NCBI GenBank assembly: GCA_009774655.1
Contig: VSOD01000301.1
Span: 1-5,435 of the forward strand
Reading direction: 5' to 3'
Origin: Lachnospiraceae bacterium
GTDB lineage: Bacteria > Bacillota_A > Clostridia > Lachnospirales > Lachnospiraceae
DNA: 5,435 nt
The notes below the pieces were generated by a model. That model ran no database searches. It was not told the DNA's origin and worked only from the letters and a program-made list of their open reading frames with translations. Positions 1 to 5,435 of this stretch are shown piece by piece. The first letter of the stretch is position 1. Each line of letters opens with the position of its first letter. The position numbers and the translations under genes are program-made.

Positions 1-149
1 GAGTCTGGTGGGCTGGGATAGTTGAATAAGAGTCAGGATCAGGTAAGCCGTGAAATGAGGAGTTTGTGTCATGAATCGGGGAGAAAAAAGGAATTTGCGA
101 GGCGGGATGTGGAAAAACCGATTGGATGAAAAATGTGTTATGTAAACCC

Positions 150-178
150 TTGACAACCCCTCTTAAAACCGCTAAAAT
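150..178 (+). promoter_or_regulatory. Sigma-A-type promoter of the transglutaminase-like gene
   Basis: A perfect -35 box TTGACA (150-155) is followed by a 17-base spacer and a -10 box TAAAAT (173-178, five of six consensus bases). Transcription would start near 185 and give an untranslated leader of about 64 bases. The match and spacing are close to ideal for housekeeping sigma factor, so basal expression is probably substantial. No operator-like repeat is evident around it. The assignment is read directly from sequence; the start site is inferred. Confidence 0.8.
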
Positions 179-192
179 TTTACCAGAACAGG

Positions 193-221
193 GCCGCTGA
201 CTGGTGAGGAAGGACAGCGGC
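193..221 (+). promoter_or_regulatory. Hairpin in the 5' untranslated leader
   Basis: GCCGCTG (193-199) and CAGCGGC (215-221) form a perfect 7-base-pair GC-rich stem around a 15-base loop. The loop contains the purine-rich, Shine-Dalgarno-like string GAGGAAGGA (206-214). The hairpin starts about 8 bases after the expected transcription start and ends 12 bases before the real ribosome binding site. It has no T-run, so it is not an intrinsic terminator. It may stabilise the mRNA or modulate translation, but that is inference. It does not match a riboswitch that I recognise. Confidence 0.5.
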
Positions 222-235
222 GCCCGGAAAACAGA

Positions 236-240
236 AGAGG
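236..240 (+). promoter_or_regulatory. Ribosome binding site fixing the start at 249
   Basis: AGAGG lies 8 bases upstream of ATG 249 within the purine-rich stretch AGAAGAGG (233-240). This decides between two possible starts. The in-frame GTG at 204 has no Shine-Dalgarno sequence in front of it and lies in the loop of the leader hairpin. Starting there would also add 15 charged residues in front of an otherwise standard signal peptide. Confidence 0.75.
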
Positions 241-248
241 TAGAAACT

Positions 249-3200
249 ATGAGACGAAAGAGATTACTGGCTGCCGCACTGGCCGTTCTGCTTGCGCTGC
301 CGCTTAGCCTGACAGGAATCGGCAGCAGCGTAAAAGCGGAGAACAAAAATAATGAGCGGTATTATTACAATCAGCTGAATGCTGATGCAAAGGGCATCTA
401 CGATGCCATGTATAAGATGTATGAGAAGGACATCTTCAAGACCGGAGAACAGGAGTATGATCTTGTGGCAAACGGTCATATTACCAGCGAGCAGCTGGCG
501 GCCTACAATGAGAAAACCATTTTGAGTGTATTCGGTGCGGCGCGGGATGCCTTTTATGCGGACTATCCGGATATTTTCTATGTGGATTTTTCCGGTCTGT
601 CCATCAGTGTGACGGAGAAACCGGCGCCGGATTCCAGTGTGTCTGACAATGATGCGATGGTGTATGGTGCCTCTCTCGGAACCGGCAGGGCGGACACTTA
701 TTTTACACAGGGCTTTACCAGTCAGAGTGCGGTGGAGGATGCGATCAAAGCACATGAGAGCAGGATCAATGAGATCGTGCAGGGCGCGAGGAGCCAGTCG
801 AGTTCGGTCGAAGAACAGGTGATTTATGTAAACAACGCGATCATAGATAATACGGTGTATACAGCTGCTACGGGTAATAATGAGTATGTCCGTACATCCT
901 ATGGCGCTCTCGTGGAGGGAAAGAGTCTTTGTGAGGGGTATGCCAGGGCGGTGAAGACGGTTCTGGATACTCTGGGCATCAAAAGTGTACTCGTACAGGG
1001 GAGCTACCGGGCGCCGGACGGCAGTGATAATCTGCATATGTGGAATTATGTACAGATAGACGGTAAATGGTATGGTCTGGACGCTACGGCCAACGACGGC
1101 ATGAAAGGCGGTACGGACAGTACCAGATATCTTCTTGCGGACAAAAAAGTGATGGGGCAGAACCACAAGCCGAACGGTGTCATGTCGGGAGCAGGTTTTT
1201 CCTTTACCTATCCGCAGCTTACGGACAGCAGTTCCGGGGGCGGGGAAGAGTCGCCGGATGAAGGAGATACGGATGACGGCATTGAGGACAGCGGAGAGTA
1301 TAAGAAGATTTTCGAAGATAAAGGGCTGTGCGTTGAGTATCGGGACGGAACGGAGTTTGAGACGGAGACGGGTGTCTTTAAGGTCAGCTACAAAGGCATG
1401 GGATATCAGGAAGCCGTCGATAAAGAGCAGGTATATATCCTCACGCGATTTTATCAGTATATGCCGGGCACCGGTCAGTATGTAGTCGGGAACTGGGGGT
1501 ATTCGGACCCGAAACCTTTTGCCATGCCGCAGCTTAAGGACGCGTTGGTCATCGCCAATGGAAACAGCAAGTATATTGAGTTTGCCATTACAAAAAAGGC
1601 GCCGGCAGGCCCGCTGTACGGAGATAACCTGACGGTGGAAGATTTGGAGAAAAACTGGAATTTCCAGGGAACAGAAGAAGATTTCATCGTTTCCACCGGC
1701 CAACTGGAAAATCCCAAAGGGAATTTTGTACCTTCTCCTTTTGCGAAGAAAATCACGCCCGGCAATACGGGTTACATCACCTGCGGCAAAACCTATCATG
1801 TGAAGGCGGAATTCAATGAGTCGCTGAAAGTGATCGAGGGGCAGGAGGCAGGTTATGAGCTTACGGTAAGTGACGGCTGGAGCGGAGCAGAGAATAGTAA
1901 GATCGAGAATTTTAAATTTGTCGGCGACCGGACGGTAGAATTTGATTTTACACCCAGTCAGATGCTGGCAGATAACTATGCCGGCTATACCTTCCAGATT
2001 ACGGGTGTTATTGGCGTAGGAAGCGAGAAGGCGCCGGACAGCTTTACCTACTATGCGAAGAAAAGAATTGCCATCTGTTCCTATCGGCCGCAGGGAATCG
2101 ATCTTACATTAGGAGCGAAGCCGGTACTGCTGGAGCCGGGCGACCTTTCTTATAACGGCTGGCAGACCAGTGACGGAAAGAAGCTTGTCGATGTGGTGGA
2201 CCGGATCAAACTTGTCGCTTCGAAACCGCAGCTGGAGGTTTCTAATCCAACAGCGGAAGAGACGGAGCAGATGCTGGATCAGATTGAGGAAAAACTGGAC
2301 AGCGACACAACGATAAAAGCCAGCGCTACATATGAACTGCGTCTGACACATTGTAATCATAATGTTATCAGTACAGGAAACAGCGTCAGATTGCTGGTAG
2401 GGTTTCCGAAAGGGTTCAGTCCGGAAGATGCAGGCGTAACATATAAGGCGTATCACTTCAGGAAAGGTGAGAATAACGAACTGATCGCCGAGGAGATCAG
2501 TTGTGTGGTGATGACTTACGGCCTGATGATCACCTGTAATTCTTTCAGCCCGTTTGCTATCGTTGAGGTGGCGACTCCGGAGGGCTCATCACCGACGACT
2601 CAGAAACTGCTGGTTATGAATTCTGAGGGCGGAGATGTGGAGATCAAAGGGGAAGACGGGGATATGATCTGTGAACTGAACGATCAGAAAGAATCCAGAA
2701 CGATTGCCATCAAGGCAAAAGACGGCTATTCCATAAACAAAATTTATCTGTCTGATAAGGGAGAGCGGAAGATAACGAACAGCAAATCCATGAACCTTAC
2801 GATCAAATACGAGGATCTGGCCGGTTGCAATAATGTCCTGGACGTGACTTTTACAAAAGATAACCCGAAGCAGGAGTCAACGACGACTACGCCGTCATCA
2901 CAGACGAAGCCGTCTGCAGATACGGATACGACAGGAACACAGCAGCAGAATACGACCCAGGCGCAGAACAATGGATCATCCGGCGGCGGACAGTCGGGAA
3001 ATGCCGGCAGCAATAACAGCAGCAATAACAATAACAGCAGCAATAACAATAACAGCAGCAATAGCAATAACAACAGCAATAACAGTGGCAGCAATAATAA
3101 CAGCAGTAATGCCGGCTCCGGGACAAATGCAGGATCGGGTAACACGCAGGCGGCAGCGCCGCAGGAGCAGGCGCCCACAACGTCGGCAGATACCTATGCG

Positions 3201-3506
3201 TCGTCTTCCGGTCAGGGAAATGGAAGCACCGGGACAGGTGGAGGTGCGGGAACCGACGCCTCTTCGTCCGGACAGGATGCAGGTATCTCGGAAGAAATCA
3301 CAACATCTACGGAGAACGGCGAGCAGGTGGCGGCACCGCCAGTTGGTGCGGCCGGTATGCAGGAGATCACAGACGCCGATCTTGCCAGGAAGAAATCGGG
3401 ACTTGGCGGAATCTTCTGGACGCTTGTCATTTCAGTGGCGGGCGCCGGTGTTATCGTCGGTGCGATCGCCGGATTTGTGAAACTGAGAAGAAACTGGACA
3501 GAATAG
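249..3506 (+). CDS. Secreted, membrane-anchored transglutaminase-like surface protein
   Basis: This 1085-residue protein is probably exported and displayed on the cell surface. Residues 1-30 form a signal peptide: RRKR, a hydrophobic core of Leu and Ala, then a likely cut after VKA30. Residues about 38-118 (YYYNQL at the start, YPDIFYVD near the end) resemble the region preceding the core in many clostridial proteins of this type. The transglutaminase-like core (about 195-285) shows the triad Cys228 (SLCEGYA), His263 (LHMWNYV) and Asp278 (GLDATAND), the spacing expected of the papain-like transglutaminase fold. An acidic linker (about 326-351) leads into beta-rich regions I cannot name. Residues 713-775 end in SFSPFAIVEV, a motif seen in surface modules of Lachnospiraceae. 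A small beta domain (about 786-871) precedes a Thr/Gln/Asn/Ser/Gly-rich spacer. A single membrane helix (about 1053-1077) and the tail KLRRNWTE follow. There is no LPXTG sortase signal. Whether it cross-links, hydrolyses amides or only binds is unknown. Confidence 0.85.
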   Translation: MRRKRLLAAALAVLLALPLSLTGIGSSVKAENKNNERYYYNQLNADAKGIYDAMYKMYEKDIFKTGEQEYDLVANGHITSEQLAAYNEKTILSVFGAARDAFYADYPDIFYVDFSGLSISVTEKPAPDSSVSDNDAMVYGASLGTGRADTYFTQGFTSQSAVEDAIKAHESRINEIVQGARSQSSSVEEQVIYVNNAIIDNTVYTAATGNNEYVRTSYGALVEGKSLCEGYARAVKTVLDTLGIKSVLVQGSYRAPDGSDNLHMWNYVQIDGKWYGLDATANDGMKGGTDSTRYLLADKKVMGQNHKPNGVMSGAGFSFTYPQLTDSSSGGGEESPDEGDTDDGIEDSGEYKKIFEDKGLCVEYRDGTEFETETGVFKVSYKGMGYQEAVDKEQVYILTRFYQYMPGTGQYVVGNWGYSDPKPFAMPQLKDALVIANGNSKYIEFAITKKAPAGPLYGDNLTVEDLEKNWNFQGTEEDFIVSTGQLENPKGNFVPSPFAKKITPGNTGYITCGKTYHVKAEFNESLKVIEGQEAGYELTVSDGWSGAENSKIENFKFVGDRTVEFDFTPSQMLADNYAGYTFQITGVIGVGSEKAPDSFTYYAKKRIAICSYRPQGIDLTLGAKPVLLEPGDLSYNGWQTSDGKKLVDVVDRIKLVASKPQLEVSNPTAEETEQMLDQIEEKLDSDTTIKASATYELRLTHCNHNVISTGNSVRLLVGFPKGFSPEDAGVTYKAYHFRKGENNELIAEEISCVVMTYGLMITCNSFSPFAIVEVATPEGSSPTTQKLLVMNSEGGDVEIKGEDGDMICELNDQKESRTIAIKAKDGYSINKIYLSDKGERKITNSKSMNLTIKYEDLAGCNNVLDVTFTKDNPKQESTTTTPSSQTKPSADTDTTGTQQQNTTQAQNNGSSGGGQSGNAGSNNSSNNNNSSNNNNSSNSNNNSNNSGSNNNSSNAGSGTNAGSGNTQAAAPQEQAPTTSADTYASSSGQGNGSTGTGGGAGTDASSSGQDAGISEEITTSTENGEQVAAPPVGAAGMQEITDADLARKKSGLGGIFWTLVISVAGAGVIVGAIAGFVKLRRNWTE
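3009..3110 (+). repeat. Asn/Ser-coding low-complexity repeat within the surface protein gene
   Basis: This tract encodes residues 921-954, nearly all Asn and Ser. Its core is an 18-base unit AGCAGCAATAACAATAAC, present as two exact copies (3018-3035 and 3036-3053) and a third with one substitution (3054-3071), followed by degenerate copies. The unit is a multiple of three, so gain or loss of copies keeps the reading frame and only changes spacer length. The tract is probably a flexible spacer that lifts the upstream modules off the membrane and through the cell wall. This role is inferred from its composition and its place before the membrane anchor. Confidence 0.85.
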
Positions 3507-3522
3507 GAATACACAGCAAGAT

Positions 3523-3558
3523 AAAAAAGCCTTTGGCGGTATGCTGAAGGCTTTTTTT
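3523..3558. terminator. Bidirectional intrinsic terminator between convergent genes
   Basis: AAAAAAGCCTT (3523-3533) pairs perfectly with AAGGCTTTTTT (3547-3557) around a 13-base loop that can extend the stem by a few pairs, including G-U. On the + strand the stem ends in a run of seven T. On the - strand the complementary arm likewise ends in a T-run. It lies 16 bases after the transglutaminase-like stop codon (3504-3506) and 8 bases beyond the stop of the facing sodC-like gene (3567-3569), so one element can serve both genes. Confidence 0.9.
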
Positions 3559-3566
3559 ACGAGATT

Positions 3567-4043
3567 TTATACAGAAGGAAACCAGCCTGGCGTTTCATAG
3601 TTTTCGGTAATGACGCCGCAGCCGATCTTGTCGCCGGCGTTTCCGGAAGGCTGTGTGGTGAAGTCGTCGACTGCGCTGTGGATGATCAAAGCTCGGCCGA
3701 TGATCTCCGGCAGTTCAAATCGGTCGGTATAAAAGGCGCCGTAAGCGTAGCCTCTGTTACCAAGAAGCGGGGGCAGGTCGCCGGCATGCTGCGGATGAGG
3801 CAGTCCGCCGGGGTTGTAGTGCGGGCCGGTCTTATCAAAAGGAAGAGAACAGTCGCCCGTTTCGTGAATGTGCATGGCGTAGAATTGACTGTAGGGCGCG
3901 GCATCTTCGTAAGGCAGGTGAAAGATCTCCGTTTCGATCAGCACACCGCCTGACGGAACCGGATAAAAATAAGCGGTTCCGCGCAGGGCAGGATGATCGG
4001 CGTTACCGGTGATCTTTGCATATGCGCTGGGATAGAATTTCAT
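3567..4043 (-). CDS. sodC: Cu/Zn superoxide dismutase family protein, no signal peptide
   Basis: This 158-residue protein would convert superoxide to oxygen and hydrogen peroxide. By alignment from memory with the SOD1/SodC family, every metal ligand is present. The copper ligands are His58 and His60 (MHIHETGDC), His75 (GPHYNP, also bridging zinc) and His122 (ALIIHSAVDD). The zinc ligands are His75, His83, His86 and Asp89 (HAGD). Cys65 and Cys142 match the conserved disulfide pair. Two departures stand out. The zinc loop between the second and third zinc histidines is very short (two intervening residues). The active-site arginine of NAGxR is Lys139 (NAGDKIGCGVI). The start at 4043 is supported by AGGA (4052-4055) 8 bases upstream. 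The frame stays open back to 4178, but that extension has no good ribosome binding site and no export signal. The product therefore appears cytoplasmic, unlike typical bacterial SodC. The gene faces the surface protein gene and shares its terminator. Activity is inferred from the motifs. Confidence 0.88.
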   Translation of the reverse strand: MKFYPSAYAKITGNADHPALRGTAYFYPVPSGGVLIETEIFHLPYEDAAPYSQFYAMHIHETGDCSLPFDKTGPHYNPGGLPHPQHAGDLPPLLGNRGYAYGAFYTDRFELPEIIGRALIIHSAVDDFTTQPSGNAGDKIGCGVITENYETPGWFPSV

Positions 4044-4069
4044 AATAGCAGTCCTGTTTTGTCTGAGGG

Positions 4070-4097
4070 TTACTATAGAGTATGTGCGATCTGTAAA
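4070..4097 (-). promoter_or_regulatory. sodC: Tentative promoter of the sodC-like gene
   Basis: Read on the - strand, TTTACA (4097-4092) is a plausible -35 box. Two overlapping -10 candidates follow: TATAGT (4077-4072, spacer 14) and TAGTAA (4075-4070, spacer 16). Neither combines a good box with ideal spacing, so this is a weak call. It would place the transcript start a short distance upstream of the AGGA ribosome binding site and downstream of the 4123-4153 hairpin. Confidence 0.3.
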
Positions 4098-4122
4098 ATG
4101 GTGCCGAAAGAGAGCGCTGAGT

Positions 4123-4153
4123 AAAAGTCTCTTATCTGCTTCAGAGGCTTTTT
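4123..4153. terminator. Terminator-like hairpin in the divergent intergenic region
   Basis: AAAAGTCTCT (4123-4132) pairs with AGAGGCTTTT (4143-4152), ten pairs including one G-U, around a 10-base loop. The + strand copy ends in five T (4149-4153), four of them in the stem. The - strand copy ends in four T. It resembles a weak bidirectional intrinsic terminator, but no gene ends here. It lies between the sodC start and the rhamnosidase promoter. It could stop antisense transcripts leaving sodC from entering the rhamnosidase gene, or stop transcripts from the right entering sodC. The structure is seen; the role is inferred. Confidence 0.45.
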
Positions 4154-4191
4154 GTGCGGCAGATGATACGGTGGTCACAAGTCCGGATCGG

Positions 4192-4202
4192 TTGTTACAA
4201 TA
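4192..4202 (+). promoter_or_regulatory. Operator-like box 1 upstream of the rhamnosidase promoter
   Basis: TTGTTACAATA contains the palindrome TTGT-T-ACAA. An identical 11-base copy lies exactly 42 bases downstream. Measured from the predicted transcription start near 4297, this copy is centred about 100 bases upstream, an upstream activator position. The regulator is unknown. A looser relative, TGGTCACAA (4172-4180, 7 of 9 bases), lies 20 bases further upstream. Confidence 0.45.
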
Positions 4203-4233
4203 CCAATTTATGGATGTTCATCGGAAAGAAAGT

Positions 4234-4244
4234 TTGTTACAATA
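4234..4244 (+). promoter_or_regulatory. Operator-like box 2 upstream of the rhamnosidase promoter
   Basis: This is the second exact copy of TTGTTACAATA, centred about 58 bases upstream of the predicted start and 18 bases before the -35 box. The 42-base period is close to four turns of B-DNA, so proteins bound at both boxes would sit on the same face of the helix. This suits an activator of the rhamnosidase gene, possibly AraC-type as is common for such genes, but the family is a guess. Confidence 0.45.
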
Positions 4245-4261
4245 AAAAAGACAACAATTCG

Positions 4262-4290
4262 TTAACAGACAGGCACAGGATCTATATAAA
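4262..4290 (+). promoter_or_regulatory. Sigma-A-type promoter of the rhamnosidase gene
   Basis: TTAACA (4262-4267, five of six consensus bases) and TATAAA (4285-4290, five of six) are separated by 17 bases. Transcription would begin near 4297, leaving a leader of only about 20 bases before the ATG, with the ribosome binding site GGAGG (4306-4310) inside it. Such a short leader leaves little room for RNA-based control, so regulation most likely acts on initiation through the boxes upstream. Confidence 0.65.
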
Positions 4291-4318
4291 ATGTAGTAGA
4301 AAACTGGAGGGGTATCAT

Positions 4319-5435
4319 ATGCAGATCTATGACATGAAGGTAAACCATCTGACCAACCCGCTGGGGTTTCGGATGCCGCGCACCGTTTTTTCCTGGAAGG
4401 TGAAGGAAGCGGAAGGCAGGAGACAGGCGGCGGCCAGGCTGCAGGTTGCGGCGGATGAAGAGATGGGGGAGATTTTGTTTGACTCGGGGTTTGATGCGGC
4501 TGCGGACAGTCTGGCGTATCCGGCAGCGCTGACATTAAAACCATACACCCGTTATTATTGGACGGTGACGGTACGCAGTGAAGCGGGAGAAGAGGCTGCG
4601 GGCGCAGTGCAGTGGTTTGAAACGGCCAAACTGCAGGAAGCCTGGAGTGGTAAGTGGATCACCTGTGACAGTGCGGAGAAGCGGCATCCCTTTTTCGAGA
4701 AGGATGTGCAGGTGGACAGGCCGGTAAAAAGGGCCAGACTCTATATCTGCGGCCTGGGGCTGTATGAAGCCTTTTATCAGGCGGAGCAGGGGGATGCGGC
4801 GGGCAGCCTGCAGCGGATCGGGGAGGAATATCTGACGCCTTACAGCAATGATTACAATGAATGGGTGCAGTACCAGACTTATGATGTAACGAAGCTCTTG
4901 CAGTCTTCGGGGCGGTTGTCGGTCCTTCTGGGCAACGGCTGGTATAAGGCGAGATTCGGGTTTTCGGCGTTGGAGGATGTGGGATTTTATGGCAATGACT
5001 GGAAGCTGATCGCGGAGCTGCGTATTGTTTACGAGGACGGTTACGAGACGGTTATCGGAACGGACGAGAGCTGGCGCGTGCGGCGCAGCAAGATCGCCTT
5101 TTCCAATCTCTATGACGGGGAGCTGCGGGACGATACGCTGGCGGAGACAGAGCCCTGTCAGGCGCAGCTTTGTGAACCGCCGAAGGGCGTGCTGACGGAG
5201 CGGATGAGTCTGCCGGTGACGGTGCATGAGACTTTCGAGCCGGTGGAGCTGCTCCATACACCGGCGGGAGAGCTGGTTCTGGATCTGGGGCAGGAGATCA
5301 CCGGATTATTTGCGCTGCGGGTAAAGCAGCCGGCAGGGACGAAGATCCATGTCCAGACAGGTGAGATCCTGCAGGGCGGCAATTTTTACAATGAAAATCT
5401 GCGGACGGCGAAGTCGGAATACATCTACATAGCGG
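4319..5435 (+). CDS. GH78 alpha-L-rhamnosidase, N-terminal part (runs off window)
   Basis: The frame is open to the window end and gives 372 complete residues of a family that is usually about 850-950 residues, so the catalytic six-hairpin barrel and C-terminal domain lie outside. The enzyme would remove terminal alpha-L-rhamnose from plant glycosides, pectin fragments or bacterial polysaccharides. Residues about 8-103 form a fibronectin-type/Ig-like domain (NPLGFR near the start, KPYTRYYWTV, then WFETA). Residues about 125-295 match the rhamnosidase N-terminal lectin-like domain, with YICGLGLYEAFY, LTPYSNDYNEW and the signature LLGNGWYKARFGF (203-215). Residues about 318-372 begin the concanavalin-like domain (LDLGQEITGLFALRVKQPAG, then NFYNENLRTA). 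There is no signal peptide, so it likely acts in the cytoplasm on imported oligosaccharides. GGAGG 8 bases before ATG 4319 fixes the start. It has its own promoter and twin upstream boxes. Family assignment is firm; exact substrate is unknown. Confidence 0.9.
   Translation, partial: MQIYDMKVNHLTNPLGFRMPRTVFSWKVKEAEGRRQAAARLQVAADEEMGEILFDSGFDAAADSLAYPAALTLKPYTRYYWTVTVRSEAGEEAAGAVQWFETAKLQEAWSGKWITCDSAEKRHPFFEKDVQVDRPVKRARLYICGLGLYEAFYQAEQGDAAGSLQRIGEEYLTPYSNDYNEWVQYQTYDVTKLLQSSGRLSVLLGNGWYKARFGFSALEDVGFYGNDWKLIAELRIVYEDGYETVIGTDESWRVRRSKIAFSNLYDGELRDDTLAETEPCQAQLCEPPKGVLTERMSLPVTVHETFEPVELLHTPAGELVLDLGQEITGLFALRVKQPAGTKIHVQTGEILQGGNFYNENLRTAKSEYIYIA

Noticed and set aside
1..70. A possible tail of an upstream gene, since one + strand frame ends at TAA 27 after IVE.
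   Set aside because: Only eight residues are visible, all three + frames close within the first 30 bases, and no terminator follows, so nothing can be assigned.
204..248. A GTG start at 204 for the transglutaminase-like protein.
   Set aside because: It has no ribosome binding site, lies in a hairpin loop and would put 15 charged residues before a normal signal peptide. ATG 249 has AGAGG at 8 bases.
264..1799. A 511-codon open frame on the - strand opposite the transglutaminase-like gene.
   Set aside because: It is antisense to a gene with clear signal peptide and catalytic motifs, and its translation shows no recognisable domain and a composition typical of a shadow frame.
2744..3178. A - strand frame encoding a long poly-leucine stretch that looks like a membrane segment.
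   Set aside because: The leucines come from reading the Asn/Ser-coding repeat backwards. The frame lies wholly inside the surface-protein gene and has no supporting start signal.
4044..4178. A 45-residue N-terminal extension of the sodC-like protein from ATG 4178.
   Set aside because: The added residues have no family similarity or signal peptide, the extension runs through the 4123-4153 hairpin and the candidate promoter, and the internal ATG 4043 has a good ribosome binding site.
4535..5257. A 240-codon - strand frame opposite the rhamnosidase gene.
   Set aside because: The + strand frame carries unmistakable GH78 N-terminal motifs throughout. The - strand frame shows no domain or ribosome binding site support.

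Overview
The window looks like chromosomal DNA from a gut-type anaerobic Firmicute, most likely Lachnospiraceae / Clostridium cluster XIVa. The genus cannot be fixed from sequence alone. The reasons are moderate GC with strong Gram-positive ribosome binding sites, sigma-A-like promoters, a secreted multi-modular transglutaminase-like protein with a C-terminal membrane anchor, a clostridial-style copper/zinc superoxide dismutase-like protein without a signal peptide, and a cytoplasmic family 78 glycoside hydrolase.

Layout. Positions 1-248 are the leader region of the first gene. It holds a near-consensus promoter (150-178), a hairpin in the 5' untranslated region (193-221) and a ribosome binding site that selects the start at 249. 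A 1085-residue surface protein follows on the + strand (249-3506): signal peptide, Cys-His-Asp transglutaminase-like core, several beta-rich modules of unknown function, a long Asn/Ser/Gly-rich spacer partly encoded by an 18-base tandem repeat, and a C-terminal transmembrane helix. A symmetric hairpin with T-runs on both strands (3523-3558) ends both this gene and the convergent sodC-like gene (3567-4043, - strand). The 275-base gap 4044-4318 is a divergent control region. It contains the sodC leader, a terminator-like hairpin (4123-4153), two identical 11-base near-palindromic boxes 42 bases apart, and a good promoter (4262-4290). The promoter serves a GH78 alpha-L-rhamnosidase gene on the + strand (from 4319), which runs off the window end before its catalytic domain.

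The three genes do not form one operon. Gene 1 and sodC are convergent, and sodC and the rhamnosidase gene are divergent, so each appears to be its own transcription unit. Nothing in the sequence links them functionally. The rhamnosidase gene, with its private promoter and twin operator-like boxes, looks like a substrate-regulated sugar-utilisation gene that may head an operon beyond the window. I saw no mobile elements, CRISPR arrays, tRNA or rRNA genes. I do not see a clearly novel system. The most informative leads are the rhamnosidase control region, the apparently cytoplasmic and fully liganded SodC-like protein, and the undefined modules of the transglutaminase-like surface protein.
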